Shown piece after piece: positions 36,143 to 48,639 of a stretch of DNA of 64,000 bases. This stretch comes from Metallyticus violacea (Eukaryota; Arthropoda; Insecta; Mantodea; Metallyticidae), in assembly GCA_030762175.1 (NCBI GenBank), contig CM060843.1:119218869-119282868 (forward strand), written 5' to 3'. The stretch's first letter is position 1; each line of letters begins with the position of its first letter. Position numbers and translations under genes: made by a program. The notes under the pieces were generated by a model. It saw only the letters and a list, made by a program, of their open reading frames with translations. It was not told where the DNA came from and made no database searches.

Positions 36143-36240
36143 GATACAGATTCTATCAGTTCATTTGGTTGGAAGAATAGACTGTCGATCCACAATCGAT
36201 AGGCAGTCGATCCAGGTTCAATCAGTTAAGTTGGTTGGAA
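36143..36240 (+). repeat. Direct repeat of ~32 bp
   Basis: Segments 36143-36174 and 36209-36240 agree at 27 of 32 positions, sharing the theme ATCAGTT..TTGGTTGGAA. The spacer itself contains repeated TCGATCCA. The following 200 bp are rich in AGTTCAGTT and TTAGTTGG variants. This resembles the short-repeat-rich inside of an LTR, but I cannot place it in a family. Confidence 0.55.
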
Positions 36241-37999
36241 TCCACATTCATTCTAAGTTCAGTTCAGTTAGTGGAAAGCTATTGTTGGTTTTGGAAGAGT
36301 ATTCATTGTGGAGTATTATTAATGTGGAAGATGGAGACTGCCAGTTTGGTTCCGTTCAGAGGAAGAGTATTATGTGGAAGAGTTTTATTAGTTGAGTTCA
36401 GTTGCGTCTCAGGTTTAGTTGGTTTCAGAATCAGCCTTTATCAAATTAAGAAACGACAGAGTGATCGTCATAGTTAGTGCAAAAGTGGCATATGTTCTGC
36501 AGAAAAAACCGACAGTACATTTTCTGTGGAATAGTTTATGAACAATAAATTGTGTTTCATCTCCCATAACGAGAAATGTTATCAGTCTCTATACTCCTTC
36601 CCTTATGGTCACAGAACCATAAAAGTATCCAGCATCAGAGCCGTGGCAAAATATAAGTCAGCGGAAACCAATCGTCGAACAGGAAGAAATAACACTACCC
36701 CTGAGTATCCAAATCAAAAATATTAAATCCTTCAAACAGTCTTCCCTCCACTCCACATATTTAATTAATTAACACTCCCTTTCTTTATTTAAATCCGCTA
36801 CAGTATACACCTTCAGTAACGAAAAACAGCATTAAGACCTCCACGTAATAATATACTCGTCCATTGTTCTTAAGTCACCGCACCTCGATCATCGCGTTAT
36901 TAACAATGTACACAATCTCCCAGCGCGTATTCCTCGTATAAATACTGACGAAGAAGTTCACTTAAAGCATTTCCGATTGAATGCGTGTACCGCGGTCAGA
37001 AAAAGTGAGAGACGAAAGGAGTCTTGCTAAACATTGAGGAGGTCACAAAGTGCCTGAAAAAACAATTCAATCCCTAACAATAAACGAAGTAAAGGAATAA
37101 TACCGTTATCATAAAAATAATTATGAATACTTTCCCAAGATAATACTCTCCCATATTCCAGTATCGTAATATAAAAGCACAACTACGGGTTTAATGTCAC
37201 GTGTCAAGGATTGAATAGGACATGCCACGAAGAACATATTTGACTTTATTTATGGTTTATTGTTTTTCTTACTCTCAAATCTGGAATTTTGTATATCACT
37301 CGAAATTAATTTTCATGATTTGATACCTGAACTCCCTAAACATACGAATTTTGGGCAACAAAAAATTATCATGAATGCATGAAAAACATTTTATTCACAG
37401 AAAACTGGAGTGTGGTGTGGCGTTTCTCGTAGACTAATGGAAAAAATTCAATTTTTGGCAATAAACTATAACCAGATCAAGTCTGCATTGTTGAAGATAA
37501 GTGTTTTTAAATTTACGAACTATAATCTAAATAAAAAAATATAGGCAATAGTTGGGGGCCTCTAACCAAAGAACCATTCTGTTTTGTTCCTTAAGTATTT
37601 TGAAAGTATCTATTAATAAAGAAGAGTTTAAAATAAATTAAATTTATATTCTTGAACAATTGTGTACTTACCTTCGTATTTAAATTGCATTAAGGTATCA
37701 ACTCTCTAAGGCAAGGCGCAGAATTGACTTTTATCGAACGCCAGTAATTTAAGGCACTGATGTACCTAAGTAAATACTGCATTCATATTTAGAATACTCT
37801 ACGACAGATGCCATAGAGTATTAAACATAATAAAGGGAGATTGCTTTTCTTTGGAACATTAAATGTCCGATACTTATTTTTTTTTCTGTAAAGTTTATGC
37901 CCCAATCTATTTAAATGTTTGAAATCAATCAACACACAAATACAATGTTCTAGGAGACATTGTTTGCCGTTTTTGGTAGGGTTTGCATTATAACCCATA

Positions 38000-38000
<1 letters not shown>
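36241..38000. other. Unassigned sequence
   Basis: There is a slightly GC-richer patch around 36890-37030 with several CpGs. No gene is recognised. Confidence 0.35.

Positions 38001-38032
<32 letters not shown>
38001..38032. repeat. Poly-A tract (32 A)
   Basis: A pure A run. A retro-inserted sequence on the plus strand might be expected just upstream, but nothing recognisable is attached. Confidence 0.9.
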
Positions 38033-38033
<1 letters not shown>

Positions 38034-39077
38034 GTGAACTAAATTATTAAGTGTAGCGTATAATTAAATTTAGTCAAATGTTCAATTGTTCTACCCACAA
38101 CGATTAACGTTGTATTACAAACCCAATTAAATTACAAGCATGAAATTTTCTTTGATCCCGCTACATAAAAGACGGCGTTCAACAAACAGGTTTTCAGGTT
38201 ACTAAAATGTACTGAAGTATCGCAGTAAAATCGCAGGATTTTGGAGTTGGTCAAAGTAAAGTTTCCTGGAAGACGATAGTCATAATGGAGGGCACGCAGT
38301 AGCAATGCAAGTGGTTAGGTAGTTTGAAATGAAATATTGACACGTGCTATCGACAGGTTTTCTTGCAAGACGGGATGGTAAACTGCCACTATCCCAGCAT
38401 CGTTCTGGAAGGCGGGACTTCTTTTGGAGAGGAGAGTTATTTTATGTTTCGCGATGGAAAGCTTGCTATGCTATTTTACTGTAGGAAGAGGAGAGACAAG
38501 AGTGTCTTTAAACTGAAGGTAGGAAAGACCGATAACATATACATACACGCACAAAACGGAAGGGAAATTTTGGTATTCTTTTTTGAAAAAAATCATCTTG
38601 CCTTTTTATTGTTCTGTGGATGTACAGTGGTTTAATATTGCTTCACACACACACACGCGCACATGTATATACATGTATATATATATGAAAAACAGTACAC
38701 ATACTACAGATATAACTATATGTATAATACATATCTGTTTTTTATTAATTGTTATATCTAGGGTAAAAATTAAAATTTTAGAAAGCTCTAAGTAAATATT
38801 TAGATATACGTTTCACTAACTCTCAGCCCTCGATTTTCCTGGTAATTTTCAAATTAATGGACATAATTCCGTTATATTTAATATAAATATACGTTGGTGT
38901 AGGAGGAGTATGACGATATTATAGCAACAGTTACAATGTTTCAAAACCTACTGTATTACACCAAGTGAACACTCCAGGCTTTTCAAGCTTCCGCCAAGGA
39001 ACAATAATGCTTTGATAAGATCCTGATGTTTGTCAACAGATGGTATGGCTGCTGAATGCATGGGCAGTTGAAACAAA
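38033..39077. other. Unassigned sequence
   Basis: The 90-codon open frame at 38363-38635 has no family motif that I recognise and no splice context. A short CA/TA repeat lies at 38644-38686. Confidence 0.35.
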
Positions 39078-39290
39078 ATGGCAACGCCTTTAACTGTGTG
39101 CACCGTAGAAGAGCAACGAGGACCTATAATATTTTTACACTGTTAAATCTCGAGAAACTCACATAGGACGTTGGAAAGATATGTAGAGAGTGCATAGATG
39201 CGTTTAAAAGCGGCTATACGCTAGTCATTGATTAGCAACGCTCTGGTCGTTTCTGATGAGAATGTGGGACGCGCTGACGCAATTCGAGTT
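39078..39290 (+). pseudogene. Decayed mariner transposase N-terminal DNA-binding region
   Basis: From the ATG at 39078 the frame reads MATPLTVCTVEEQRGPIIFL, the usual start of an insect mariner helix-turn-helix domain (EEQR followed by a hydrophobic helix). After a stop and a frameshift it continues through FKSGYTLVID, QRSGRF (compare QRSGRP) and SDENVGRADAIR (compare TDENVxRVxxLI). A poly-T run at 39293-39305 follows and no catalytic part is recognisable. It is a short dead fragment. The identification rests on motif order. Confidence 0.6.
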
Positions 39291-41112
39291 TTTTTTTTTT
39301 TTTTTAAAGTCAGGGAATTGAGTTTCGGCTCATACCATTGTTATTGAGGTTCTCAAGAATCCGAATAGGGCATTTAAAATCTCTAATGATTCAGTTTCAA
39401 TTTATGAGTCCTTGATGTTATACTCCGATGATGAGTCCAGTTCTTCAGTTGAGGTAAAATAGTTTCCTCGTCAGTCACATTAGGCTGCGACAAGAACAAC
39501 TCGCTCAAAGCTAATTGAAAGCAGTACTGGCTCAAAGTTATAGTTCTTAGGTGTAGTATAGCATAAATAGTCTTATAACTAGATATACAAACATTTCAAG
39601 TATAAAGCTCACTTATACTCTCAAAACTGAATAAAGACGCTTGAAATGTTGAACACATGATTCGAATGTACTTGAGACACTTTACGTTTTTGTCATATTA
39701 AAATATTGCGATGTACCCGTTTCTATTTTCTGAAAAAATTCACTCGCTGATTTCAAATTAAAGAAGTTCAGAAATTTGGAATACAAAGTAGTTTGGCATG
39801 GTATCAGTCGACGCCATGTTGTTCCAGCTATGTCATATAGATATACTGTAACAAATTTATTCGCTTTTCGGAAATATCTTCCGTGACTTTTCGTTTACGG
39901 GTATTGCTTAAAATACGTCATTTTATTGATCAGGCTCTCGTACCTGTGGCCATTATATTCTATTTCAATTTAGTCAATTATTTCTCGCTTTGTGTAAATT
40001 GTCACAGTAGTTATATCTATATTTCATCAATCGAGTATTGGAAGGATGAGCTTTAGAACATACACATTTTAATATAATAACAAGTTATAACGAAGCTAAC
40101 ATGCTTACCAGCTTAAATATCAAATTTATTCGGATTTTACGGACAGAAATTTGAATTAAATGATGTGGCTATTAGGTAGCAAGTTTCCGTCAGTATCGTC
40201 GCCACCGGTTGATCTAGTTCTAACTATACTCTTTGGGTGTTAGGGGGGGGGGAACGTGCCTTACGCGACATGCAGTTTCACGGCAGTTATTATCCGTTTA
40301 TTTTACGTTTGCCGATTTTAGTGAGAGCACTGCAAACTGTTGTACCCTCCTCTACCTGGCCTTCAATTAGTGCAGCCGCGTAGGAATGCTAACTGAAGGT
40401 ACAATCTCGAAAACAAAATGAAGGCAGCATGGTTTATAGATATAAGCAAAATAAAGGCATCACCAGTTGTGGTTTAGACTAGACAAATAGATTCCTCACT
40501 TGATGAAACTGGTAGGAAAGTTTCTATCCCCTTATTTTTTTTTAAATTAAGTGAATAAAATACAAATCTGTAATTCATTACTGCAAATCCCTTCTGTTTA
40601 CATGCATTGTATCATGTGAGCTTGTCACATGTTTTGTATTGTTATAAAGAAAATTAGATGCATTTTATATGTAAACAAACGCAGATTAATATTTGCAGCA
40701 GTTCGTGGTGTTATTTAAAGTGAGGAAAAATAATATAAGGACAGAATTGTTCTCTTTTACTGTAGTTTTAAACATAATGATCTCACGGTGAAAATCAATA
40801 GAGTTACTGCGTGTACAGAAGTTAAAAGTTCAGTTTGTTTTGCAACAATGTGTGATTAATACAGAATATTTATAATCTGCTTCATTGCCGAGGAAAAGTG
40901 TTTCTTACCAAGTCAATAGACACTTATTTAATGTTTTGAAATTCAAAATAAGTCAAAATATATCTTTTGTTTCTTCACTCCCATTTATATTAATGCTATG
41001 ATGTCAAACATATTCAAAATTAATGCACAAAAGTTATAGGTAGCGATTGCCGGAATTAATTAAATATATTTTACCCTCTTTCCAGAATTTTATATTTTAC
41101 TCTATACTTTTG
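39291..41112. other. AT-rich stretch without recognised gene
   Basis: No gene. A run of ten G lies at 40243-40252. Confidence 0.4.
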
Positions 41113-41126
41113 TTCCAGTAAGATAT

Positions 41127-41413
41127 AAACCGCCATGGGTGGCCGAGGTCGTTAAGGCACGGACTCGTGAGCAGGAGGTCTGGGTTTGAATACCGCCAGG
41201 ACCGTCCTCCCTGACTGAGGTATTTTCCTGGTTTTCCTCAGTCCTCATAAATGCCGGGGAGGTACCCTAATCTTAGGTCTGGAACGATTACTTCCTTAAA
41301 AATTAAAAATAAATCCTTTCCCAATATATATCATTTCATCTCGTGTATCAGTGTCCATCGCCTGTGGTGCCTCTGTAACAAAAACGGGCGTTAAACACTA
41401 TTTATTCATTTCA
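41127..41413 (+). mobile_element. SINE-A, copy 5
   Basis: A plus-strand copy with the conserved A-box region. Its B box is GGTTTGAATAC (two changes from GGTTCGAATCC). A deletion removes the ATGGCAA segment of the body. The 3' end is TATTTATTCATTTCA. The 14 bp repeats TTCCAGTAAGATAT at 41113-41126 and 41414-41427 are target-site duplications. Confidence 0.95.
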
Positions 41414-41427
41414 TTCCAGTAAGATAT

Positions 41428-42119
41428 TTAATTATATATTCTTATTGGTTTGGAAGATAACTAATATCCTGAAGAGGTTGTTAAATTCATGTTACTTTGT
41501 TACAATATAGAGTTTTGTTGATAATATTTTAAGCCCTGAATAAAACAATTACAAAATTGAGGACAGAAAATTTTTGGACATTTTTTGAAAACTCTTTTTA
41601 AACATGGAAATTATCTATTAAATCGTGGGCTTAATATGGAATTATATTAAGCAGAAGAACTAAATTTGATTTAAAAATTACAAAAATAGAGATTTTTGGC
41701 TTGCGCATGTTTCTTGTGTCATGTAAATTACGGATTTACTACTTACAATTTATATAAAATACTCACGTATAGCGGATTCATTGTGATAAACTAAGCAAAA
41801 CTTCAGTTCTGCCCCTTTTGAAAAAATTTAAATACTTGTTTCCGGTCGTTTTGAATGCATTTTTATTAACATCTTGACTTTTTGAAGTGTTTTATAGCAC
41901 AGAGCAAAGTAACTTTGTTACATTAAAAGATAAGAGTGTGGAACTTCTTTACTGATTGAAGTAGCACGTATCGACGCTGCAAGGAAAAACAGATGAAAAC
42001 TTCCTATTGGTATCAGTTTGTTTGTGTACGAAGCAAAGAATATCCGTTGTAAAATGACGTACTTAAGTTATTTAGAATATTTTGAAGTGCTTATAATATA
42101 TGCCTCGATAGAATTTATC
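41428..42119. other. AT-rich stretch without recognised gene
   Basis: Nothing recognised. Confidence 0.4.
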
Positions 42120-42690
42120 GAGAATGGATCAGAAACAAAGAGCTCGACAAAAGACGCTTCTAGATGAAGAAAACATGAAACCTTATGTTTAGAAGGTGCT
42201 GAACGGAGAAACATCGCAGAAGAAGAAATGTTCAACGAGTGAAAGAAGTTCCCGGGAGTTATTCCAGTAGAAAATTTGAAAATATTGAGTGAAAAACAGT
42301 TGAACCCCCACCATATTCAGCACATCCTACTGTGTCAACAGTAGTCTTTTCCGATCAGTACATTCAACAACGAGCAAAGTGTTAGCTTTAAAAATAGTCT
42401 TTCATGAAGCAGTTTTTACTAGAGACAAATCGAAAAGTTGTATTATGTACTAAATATTCGTAAACAATATGCCCAAGCAAATTTCAACAAATATTTTCAT
42501 GTATGTTTGGGCAGCAATAACTCGCTCTTTACTCGGTCTGTATGGATTCTTCCTCAGTGTTTGACAGTAGCCGTTTATCTCTAGTTTCTTTAAGAAGTTT
42601 TTCCAAACCTATTTGAGAGGCTATCTAACGATAAGAAAGAATGAGACTTTTACACGATATCACATATAAATATTGTTCAGTTTTGCTTTT
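42120..42690 (+). pseudogene. Decayed mariner-like DDE transposase (second type)
   Basis: Across stops and frameshifts the plus strand preserves the block order of the insect transposase family with an FTRDG motif. IVFHEAVFTRD lies near 42393-42425 (usual FSDEATFTRDG; the first catalytic Asp is lost). Next are FMYVWAAITRSLLGLYGFF near 42500 (usual VWAGI...LIGPY) and PQCLTVAVYL-FL-EVFPNLFERL near 42551-42625 (usual LPPRLTGxxYLxFLxxxLPxLLE), then a remnant of the W-F-x-H-D-G block. It is too decayed to encode anything. Family membership is an inference from block order. Confidence 0.6.
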
Positions 42691-43900
42691 AATATTATGT
42701 GCAATGTCTCAAGCTAAAGTAAATGTAAGCGAAAACATAAACTTGGGGTTTTCAGATGTTCAAAATGTTTATATACGAGTATGTATTAAAGTTTACGCTT
42801 AGTAAGTTACTGTGAAAAGTTCCATTAAAACAAGAATGAGCCCAACTCTCAATTTCGTGCCCATTTCCATAATGTTTGTTTTTACTTCACTTTTTAACAT
42901 ATTCTTGAAGACTGATACACCTCGTTCAGCGATGCTGTACAATTTTATAGCTTCCTTGGAAATGGTTTTTCAAACTTTGCGTACAATGACATCATAATTT
43001 AGTGATTGTGTTCTTCTCAGAGCGCTTTTTTATGTTTTTGTATATGTTGTTTTTGTTTTTTAATTTTGCAACAGTCACTCGAATGTTTATTGTTCAAGCA
43101 ATTCAAACGCTGCTTTGCTACAGAAAACTTGTGACTTCAAACAAGAAAGAGTTTACCTGCAACAAAATGATTAGGATCTTTCACTTCGTTTGTGTCTTGT
43201 AATTTAAATTTGCGTAATATTGACTTAGTAGTGCGGCTCTCTATGTAAATAACCAAACAGAAGACTCAAAAACAAATAGTTGATCTTGTCTGTTGAGGGC
43301 TGGCTGTATCCTGAGTTTCTTAGGGATGGATATCGCTTATGTTTCCATTCTTTACCTTGCATTTTGATTAAGGATCATAGAAATAGATCCATGACTCATT
43401 CAATGTTTGCTTGAAACATATTTAGCTTTGCTTACAAACTTTAGCCTTCAGCATTTTTAGAACTTAGTACTGCCAACTTTCAAGGTAAAAATTTTGCATA
43501 ACAATTTTTCATCTATAATCCTTTTGTTGAAATATTATAAACATTATGGTATGAGGTGTTTGTTTCCTCAATAATATCTCTGTTAGTGATTCATCGATCT
43601 TGCAACACTACATCAAGCACTTTATTTATGTTTCCTTCTGCTGTGACAATTTCCAATCACCACCAGTTTATTCTCTCTCACAGGGTGTTCTATTACATTT
43701 GAAAATCACCGCACTTTTATTACATCAAAGGGTACAGCACATTCATAGAAAGGTTATTACATATATTGATGAATTTCTAAAGGCTGCTAATCATAACTCT
43801 ACTTGCGCGTGTACTTAAAAATTGCTATATGACAAAAATGGGTGAACTTGATACTGTCACGGATCCTGAGAGCAACTCTCCGCAATAGGTCGGGATGAGC
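42691..43900. other. AT-rich stretch without recognised gene
   Basis: Several 61-72 codon open frames are present but none shows a motif. Confidence 0.4.
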
Positions 43901-43911
43901 AAGTTTTTGAT

Positions 43912-44185
43912 TTTTTTTTTTTTAATTTGGTTTATTTACGGCCGCTCTTTAACACCTCAGGTCATCAGCGTCCCATTCAATTCAGGGTGAGAAATGGCCG
44001 ACAAATTTTGCTCAGAGGCCTCTTCTTTCAGGCCTGAGGTTCTTTTTAGTGCCCGTAAATGTACGACACGGGACCCACAGTTTTACTTCCCTTCCGAAGG
44101 AAGCCATGCTTAGGATTTTTACGCACAAAAAAATCCATCGATCCTGGCCGGGTTTGAACCCGCGATCTTGGGTTTAGAAGGCAAG
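43912..44185 (-). mobile_element. SINE-B, copy 3, 5'-truncated
   Basis: A minus-strand SINE-B that keeps the B-box region (GGTTTGAACCC), body and 3' hairpin but has lost about 30 bp of the tRNA head, including the A box. Direct repeats AAGTTTTTGAT (43901-43911) and AAGTGTTTGAT (44186-44196) flank it with one mismatch. The truncation is therefore a 5'-truncated insertion rather than a later deletion. Confidence 0.92.
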
Positions 44186-44618
44186 AAGTGTTTGATGTGT
44201 ACACATTATATTATGAATACTTTTCATTATTAACAGGCATTTAAAGCCTAGCCGATAGTACTATACGGCGTCTGTCGTGAAAAATATGTTCGTACGTCAT
44301 GAATACAAAAGCTAAAACATTATGAAATCTAGCTGTTGGATGTTGTGCGCTGTAAGATTATGCAAAATAAAACCTAATTATCTCAGAGATGAAAACTACT
44401 AGGCAAATCTTAATTCTAAAATCAAACTCAAAGTATGATCCTTTTAAGCTTTAAAGGAAACTCATAGGTCCTCTTTTCAGTCGGTAAAATATAAGAACTA
44501 AATTGCTCCATTTATTTTATCTTTGTGGTTTCGGTGGGAGGGAACAACGTTAGGTGCTGTCAATGAAAATGTATCAGTAGTATGACCAAAATAAATCAGT
44601 CAGCACAGGACATATACG

Positions 44619-44626
44619 TATAAAAG
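44619..44626 (+). promoter_or_regulatory. Consensus TATA box, possible promoter
   Basis: TATAAAAG is followed about 30 nt later by a GC-richer segment with CACAGCTCACAG. The first ATG downstream (44719) opens only 16 codons, so no gene can be attached. Such a layout occurs by chance in AT-rich DNA. Confidence 0.2.
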
Positions 44627-44726
44627 TCACCAGTGAGTGGGGCCCATTCCAACTCACAGCTCACAGTTTAATCTATCAACAAGAATTCTCATCGAAGCTA
44701 TCCGATATTATCTTTCAATATGGAAT

Positions 44727-45059
44727 TAAATGATTTGTTTAGACTTAATAATACCTTGAGAAACTTTTAATCAACTATCATGTTTTCATATTTACAATTT
44801 TTAAACTATTTCAAGTTTCCTTGATTATTTGAAGTGTTGAAGTGTATATTTAAGTCGCTTATAATCGTATGCGAATTAAAGAGAATAAAACCATTTTTTA
44901 CATGAACACCTCTGTTATATATTAAAAATAATAATTTTAATACCAGCTGAAATATTAATCTTTAATAAAGCTATATGAATGTTGATCCGTTCTGGACTAA
45001 TTTCTAGTTAATCTATAACTTCTATTTCAAGATACATTAGGAAAATCATGACGCATTCT
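44727..45059. other. AT-rich stretch without recognised gene
   Basis: Nothing recognised. Confidence 0.4.
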
Positions 45060-45213
45060 AGGCTTTAGTTTCGGATGTCTTTTCTGCATTTTCCGTTTAT
45101 GAAGTCTGAGGAAAACAGAAAAATCTTGCTATGGAGGATGTTCCAGGAGGGACTCAAACCACAGGCCTCCCGTTACAATCTGTGTCTTATCTACCTCACC
45201 CAGCCATGTAGGT
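45060..45213 (-). mobile_element. Degenerate SINE related to SINE-A
   Basis: On the minus strand there is a tRNA-like head with TGGCTGGGTGAGGTAGATAAG (A-box position) and GGTTTGAGTCCC (B-box position). It is followed by TCCTCAGACTTCATAAACGG, matching the SINE-A body. It stops before the rest of the body and the GGGCGTTAAACACT end. It may be an older or sister subfamily, 3'-truncated. Confidence 0.65.
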
Positions 45214-45514
45214 ATAAAATATAGTGTTGTGAATTTAAATATTTTACATAGAACACACTAAGAAGCATGGCTAAGGTTCTCGGAAAATTGTCACAAGAGA
45301 AAAGGAACTAAAAAAAGCAATACTTGGTGTTGAAAATTCGACATGTAACCATCATGAAAATATAAGGAAAACAGGCTGCTTATATATTAGAGAGTTAGAA
45401 GTAAAAAATGCACTGTGGATGGGCACTTCGAACGTTGAGACCAAAGAACTATTGAGTGTTGACATTTATAAGCGATATCTAAAAGATTTTCGGACTAACA
45501 AATGGACAGTTCTC

Positions 45515-45660
45515 AACAAATTAGTATTACGGATGAGTCATGGCTCTGAAAATAAAATGCAAAGTAATAAATAGAAACATACGGGACCTTACACTCTAAA
45601 AGATCAGAATACATCAACAAGCACAATATTATGTTGTTTTTAGGGGGTGGAAAGGGCATG
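45515..45660 (+). pseudogene. Decayed mariner transposase catalytic fragment
   Basis: The frame reads ITDESWL near 45530, the first catalytic-Asp block of classical mariner (TxDESW). After stops it reads YGTLHSKRSEYINKHNIMLFL, which follows the spacing of the WKTxxSPRPKKARxSxSxxKxMLIxFFD block. All signal is lost within 150 bp. It is a short, heavily mutated remnant. Confidence 0.45.
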
Positions 45661-46704
45661 CGTAAAGTTTAATTCTATTATTTGTTTTCAGAGCACAGAT
45701 ATAGTAACAGTTTATTGTTATGAATTTAACTCCAAAATCACGAGATACTATTAACATATAAAAAAATTGCGACGAACTGAGTTCTTTCTTCAAGGTCATG
45801 CTTCAAGCATGTTTTGTGTTGTAATGACATTTGATAAGCCAGGTTGGAACAATCTGTTATTCCCTGGTTATTTAAGTTATTCTCAAAGTTGAAATGAAGC
45901 CAGATAGAGGCTGTTAACTAGTGGTTTAAAGATACTTATTCCAGCATTGCTTAGAGAAATGTACCAGTCTTCAAGGAGAATATGATGAAAATTGAAATGT
46001 AAAATAAATACTTCAGATCAATTAAAAATGGGTCAGGGGTAGAGTCTACGAATTAACGCATAAAAATCTCTCTTGGTGATCTGTTAATATGAATTCGCAG
46101 GTGGTTGAAATTTGGAACACCCTCTTTTCAAAGTTGTGTGAAAACCACATGCAAATTGTAAATTATGAGGTCCTCCAAAACTATATCTTGTAGGGGGAAA
46201 ATCCTCTATCTTTGTTTCTGATCGTGATGACGGCTGGAATGATAGATAATCTGTACGAATCGCGGCCTGCTCTTGCTCCAACGGATTGTTTGGTACTGGA
46301 AGCACGCAAGATGGCCCCTAAAGGGTGCTTCAGGTTTTCCCCTCTTGTCAATTTACACTTCTGCATGTGTTCGTTCTATTAAATTTGCTTCAGGACTGTG
46401 ATATATTGCCAACGGCGCGATATCTTATTCTTATGGTGGGAAGGAAAAGAAAAGAAGAATAATATAGAGCTTGGCTGGTTCAATACTGTTCTGCAAGGGA
46501 AAAAAAGTATTTTTGCGAGATCAAATGGTGATTTTAGCGCGCTGCTTGTCTCTACAAAGGTACATCGAAAAATAAAACTTCTTTTTGTCTTGCAATGAGA
46601 TGAGTTCAGATATTGTAGGAAAAAGTAGTCTTATTTCGTTGCCCCTGCATTTATCATTTTAATGCAAAAATTCAGCATTTTTAATTTCATTTTAAACCAC
46701 ATGG
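45661..46704. other. Unassigned sequence
   Basis: A slightly GC-richer part at 46190-46340 is open on the minus strand in two overlapping frames (61 and 73 codons). I recognise no motif in either. Confidence 0.35.
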
Positions 46705-48090
46705 TTGTAAGTTGATCTTTATTATTGAAACAGTTCTTCCGCTTCAACCGCACTAAAATATAATTATAATGTATATTTATGTAAGCCCAATCATAATATT
46801 ATATAGTGATGTGGTATCTTGTATGTATATGTTTATAATACGGTTACCTGTAACCTGTAAATTGTATATCAACAAAGAGAAAGTTCATTTTGTTTTGTTG
46901 GGAGGCCTGAACAAAAGAGTCATAAAATTTTACACAATGGGAAATATACCAAGGGTAGCGTGTGTGTGTGAAGCATCTTTTTATTTATGAACAGCTAGTG
47001 CAAGAAGAAATTTAAATTCATTAAAGGGCTTTGATCCCGAACGGTGTTAGCCTTTGTAACTGGCGAATGTCGACAAAAGTTTTAAACTTTCAAATAACAA
47101 CGAATGGTAAGTACAACAGGTAAACCGCCACGGGTGGCCGAGATCGTTAAGTCTCGGACTCGTGAGCGGGAGGTCTGGGTTCGAATACCGCCAGGACCGT
47201 CCTTCCTGACTGAGGTTTTTTCCAGGTTTTCCTCAGTCCTCATAAATGGCAAATGCCGGGGAGGTACCCTAAACTTAGGCCTGGAACGATTCCTTCCATA
47301 AAATCCTTTCCCAATATATCATTTCATCTCATGTATCATCAGTGTCCATCGCCTGTGGTGCCTCTGTAGCAAAAACGGGCGTTAAACACTATTCATTCAT
47401 TACAACAGGTAAACTTTAACCAGCCAATGACAGAGGTACGTTTAAAAAATTTAAAGAAAGGCGCGAGGCTTGCGGGTGCCTTTTGAAGACTCCTTGCTAA
47501 CGATTTTTTATTTGAATTTAATAAATAAAGGAGGCGGTCGCTCCGTTGGGGCATTCAGTTTTCAGATGCAGTTGTAAGTTCGACGTTGCTCAGTTATAAA
47601 ATCTACACGCGGTAAGATAGACTGAAGCAGCTAGACGCAGTCCTAAGTTCTACACGCCGCGAGAAGCATTTTCTCGTTCAGTTTGAAACAGTTTGCATTT
47701 ATTTATTGCTCAGGAGGCAGTCCTTAGTTTTACACGAGGTAAAATACTCATTTTAAGTTCGACTTTCAATTTCACGCGCCGCAGCGCTCATTTATAAGTT
47801 TCACACGCGGGAAATAAGTTTGTATCGGCGTATTTAAGTCTATATTAGCAAAACACCAGAGGACACGAAAGATTGTGTCCTCTGATATGATAAAATAACA
47901 ATATATATTATGTCACATTGTATGTTTATTTACACCACTGAGTTCCTCTCCCAGCCCTGTTGAGTACGAGTCAAAAAATAGCGCTAATCACCCTGAGAGA
48001 CTTATCATTGAAGTATGGGCAACAACACCGAAGCGACCTATGACCAATCCACAAAACGACTTCAAAATGTGGCGCACAACGTGAAATCCA
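46705..48090 (+). mobile_element. LTR-like element, copy 3, interrupted by SINE-A
   Basis: Same family as 7837-8961 but on the plus strand. Landmarks in order are: AACAGTTCTTCCGCTTC near 46729; ATGTAAGCCCAATCAT near 46782; TGTTAGCCTTTGTAACTGG near 47046; the TATA-like AATAAATAAAGG near 47520, followed about 30 nt later by the initiator ATTCAGTTT; a long tract of AGTTTCACACGCGG variants (47580-47830); and the end CTTCAAAATG next to TGGCGCACAACGTG (48070-48083). The last is close to the tRNA-Lys primer-binding site. A SINE-A splits it (47126-47400). Confidence 0.62.
47126..47400 (+). mobile_element. SINE-A, copy 6, inside LTR-like copy 3
   Basis: A plus-strand SINE-A. The B box is GGTTCGAATAC with one change, and the tail is TATTCATTCAT. 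The 14 bp repeats TACAACAGGTAAAC at 47112-47125 and 47401-47414 are perfect target-site duplications. The open frame at 47104-47301 is SINE sequence. Confidence 0.95.
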
Positions 48091-48639
48091 TACTAAACCT
48101 CTTCAGTGGGTGCCGTTATCAGGCTTTAAACATAACGCGATATAGTTCAATAAGCACATAGGAGGAAAACCTTGTTCATTCATTGCTGGTTCTTATTTAT
48201 GAATTTCTATTTATTCCATTCTTTCTTGGATTTACGATTGAGATTGTGGTTTATTTATTGCATTTGTGCTATATTCTTAAATTTTATTTTCTAACTAATA
48301 ATACATAATTTGGTAATAATATCAGCATAAATTACATTAACATGTATTTTTAAAATTTTCTTAGATGATTTCTTAAAAATAGCATTCTTGAGAAAGTTAT
48401 TTATGCTAATAAGGGAACTTATTTAATTTTTATGCACCACGTCAGTTTTAGCATAAATTAAGATTTTATATTTTAAAATGTTTAGCTAATTGAACCACAA
48501 ATATTCAAATATCATTTTTCACAAAACTATTGTAAGACATATTGTTAAATAATGTAAAAATTGCGATAACATTTTTGTGACTGTTTTGTAACTAAGCAAA
48601 AAGCAAAAATTGTTTCTTTATTATTATAAAAATATTCCT
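48091..48639. other. AT-rich stretch without recognised gene
   Basis: Nothing recognised. Confidence 0.4.
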
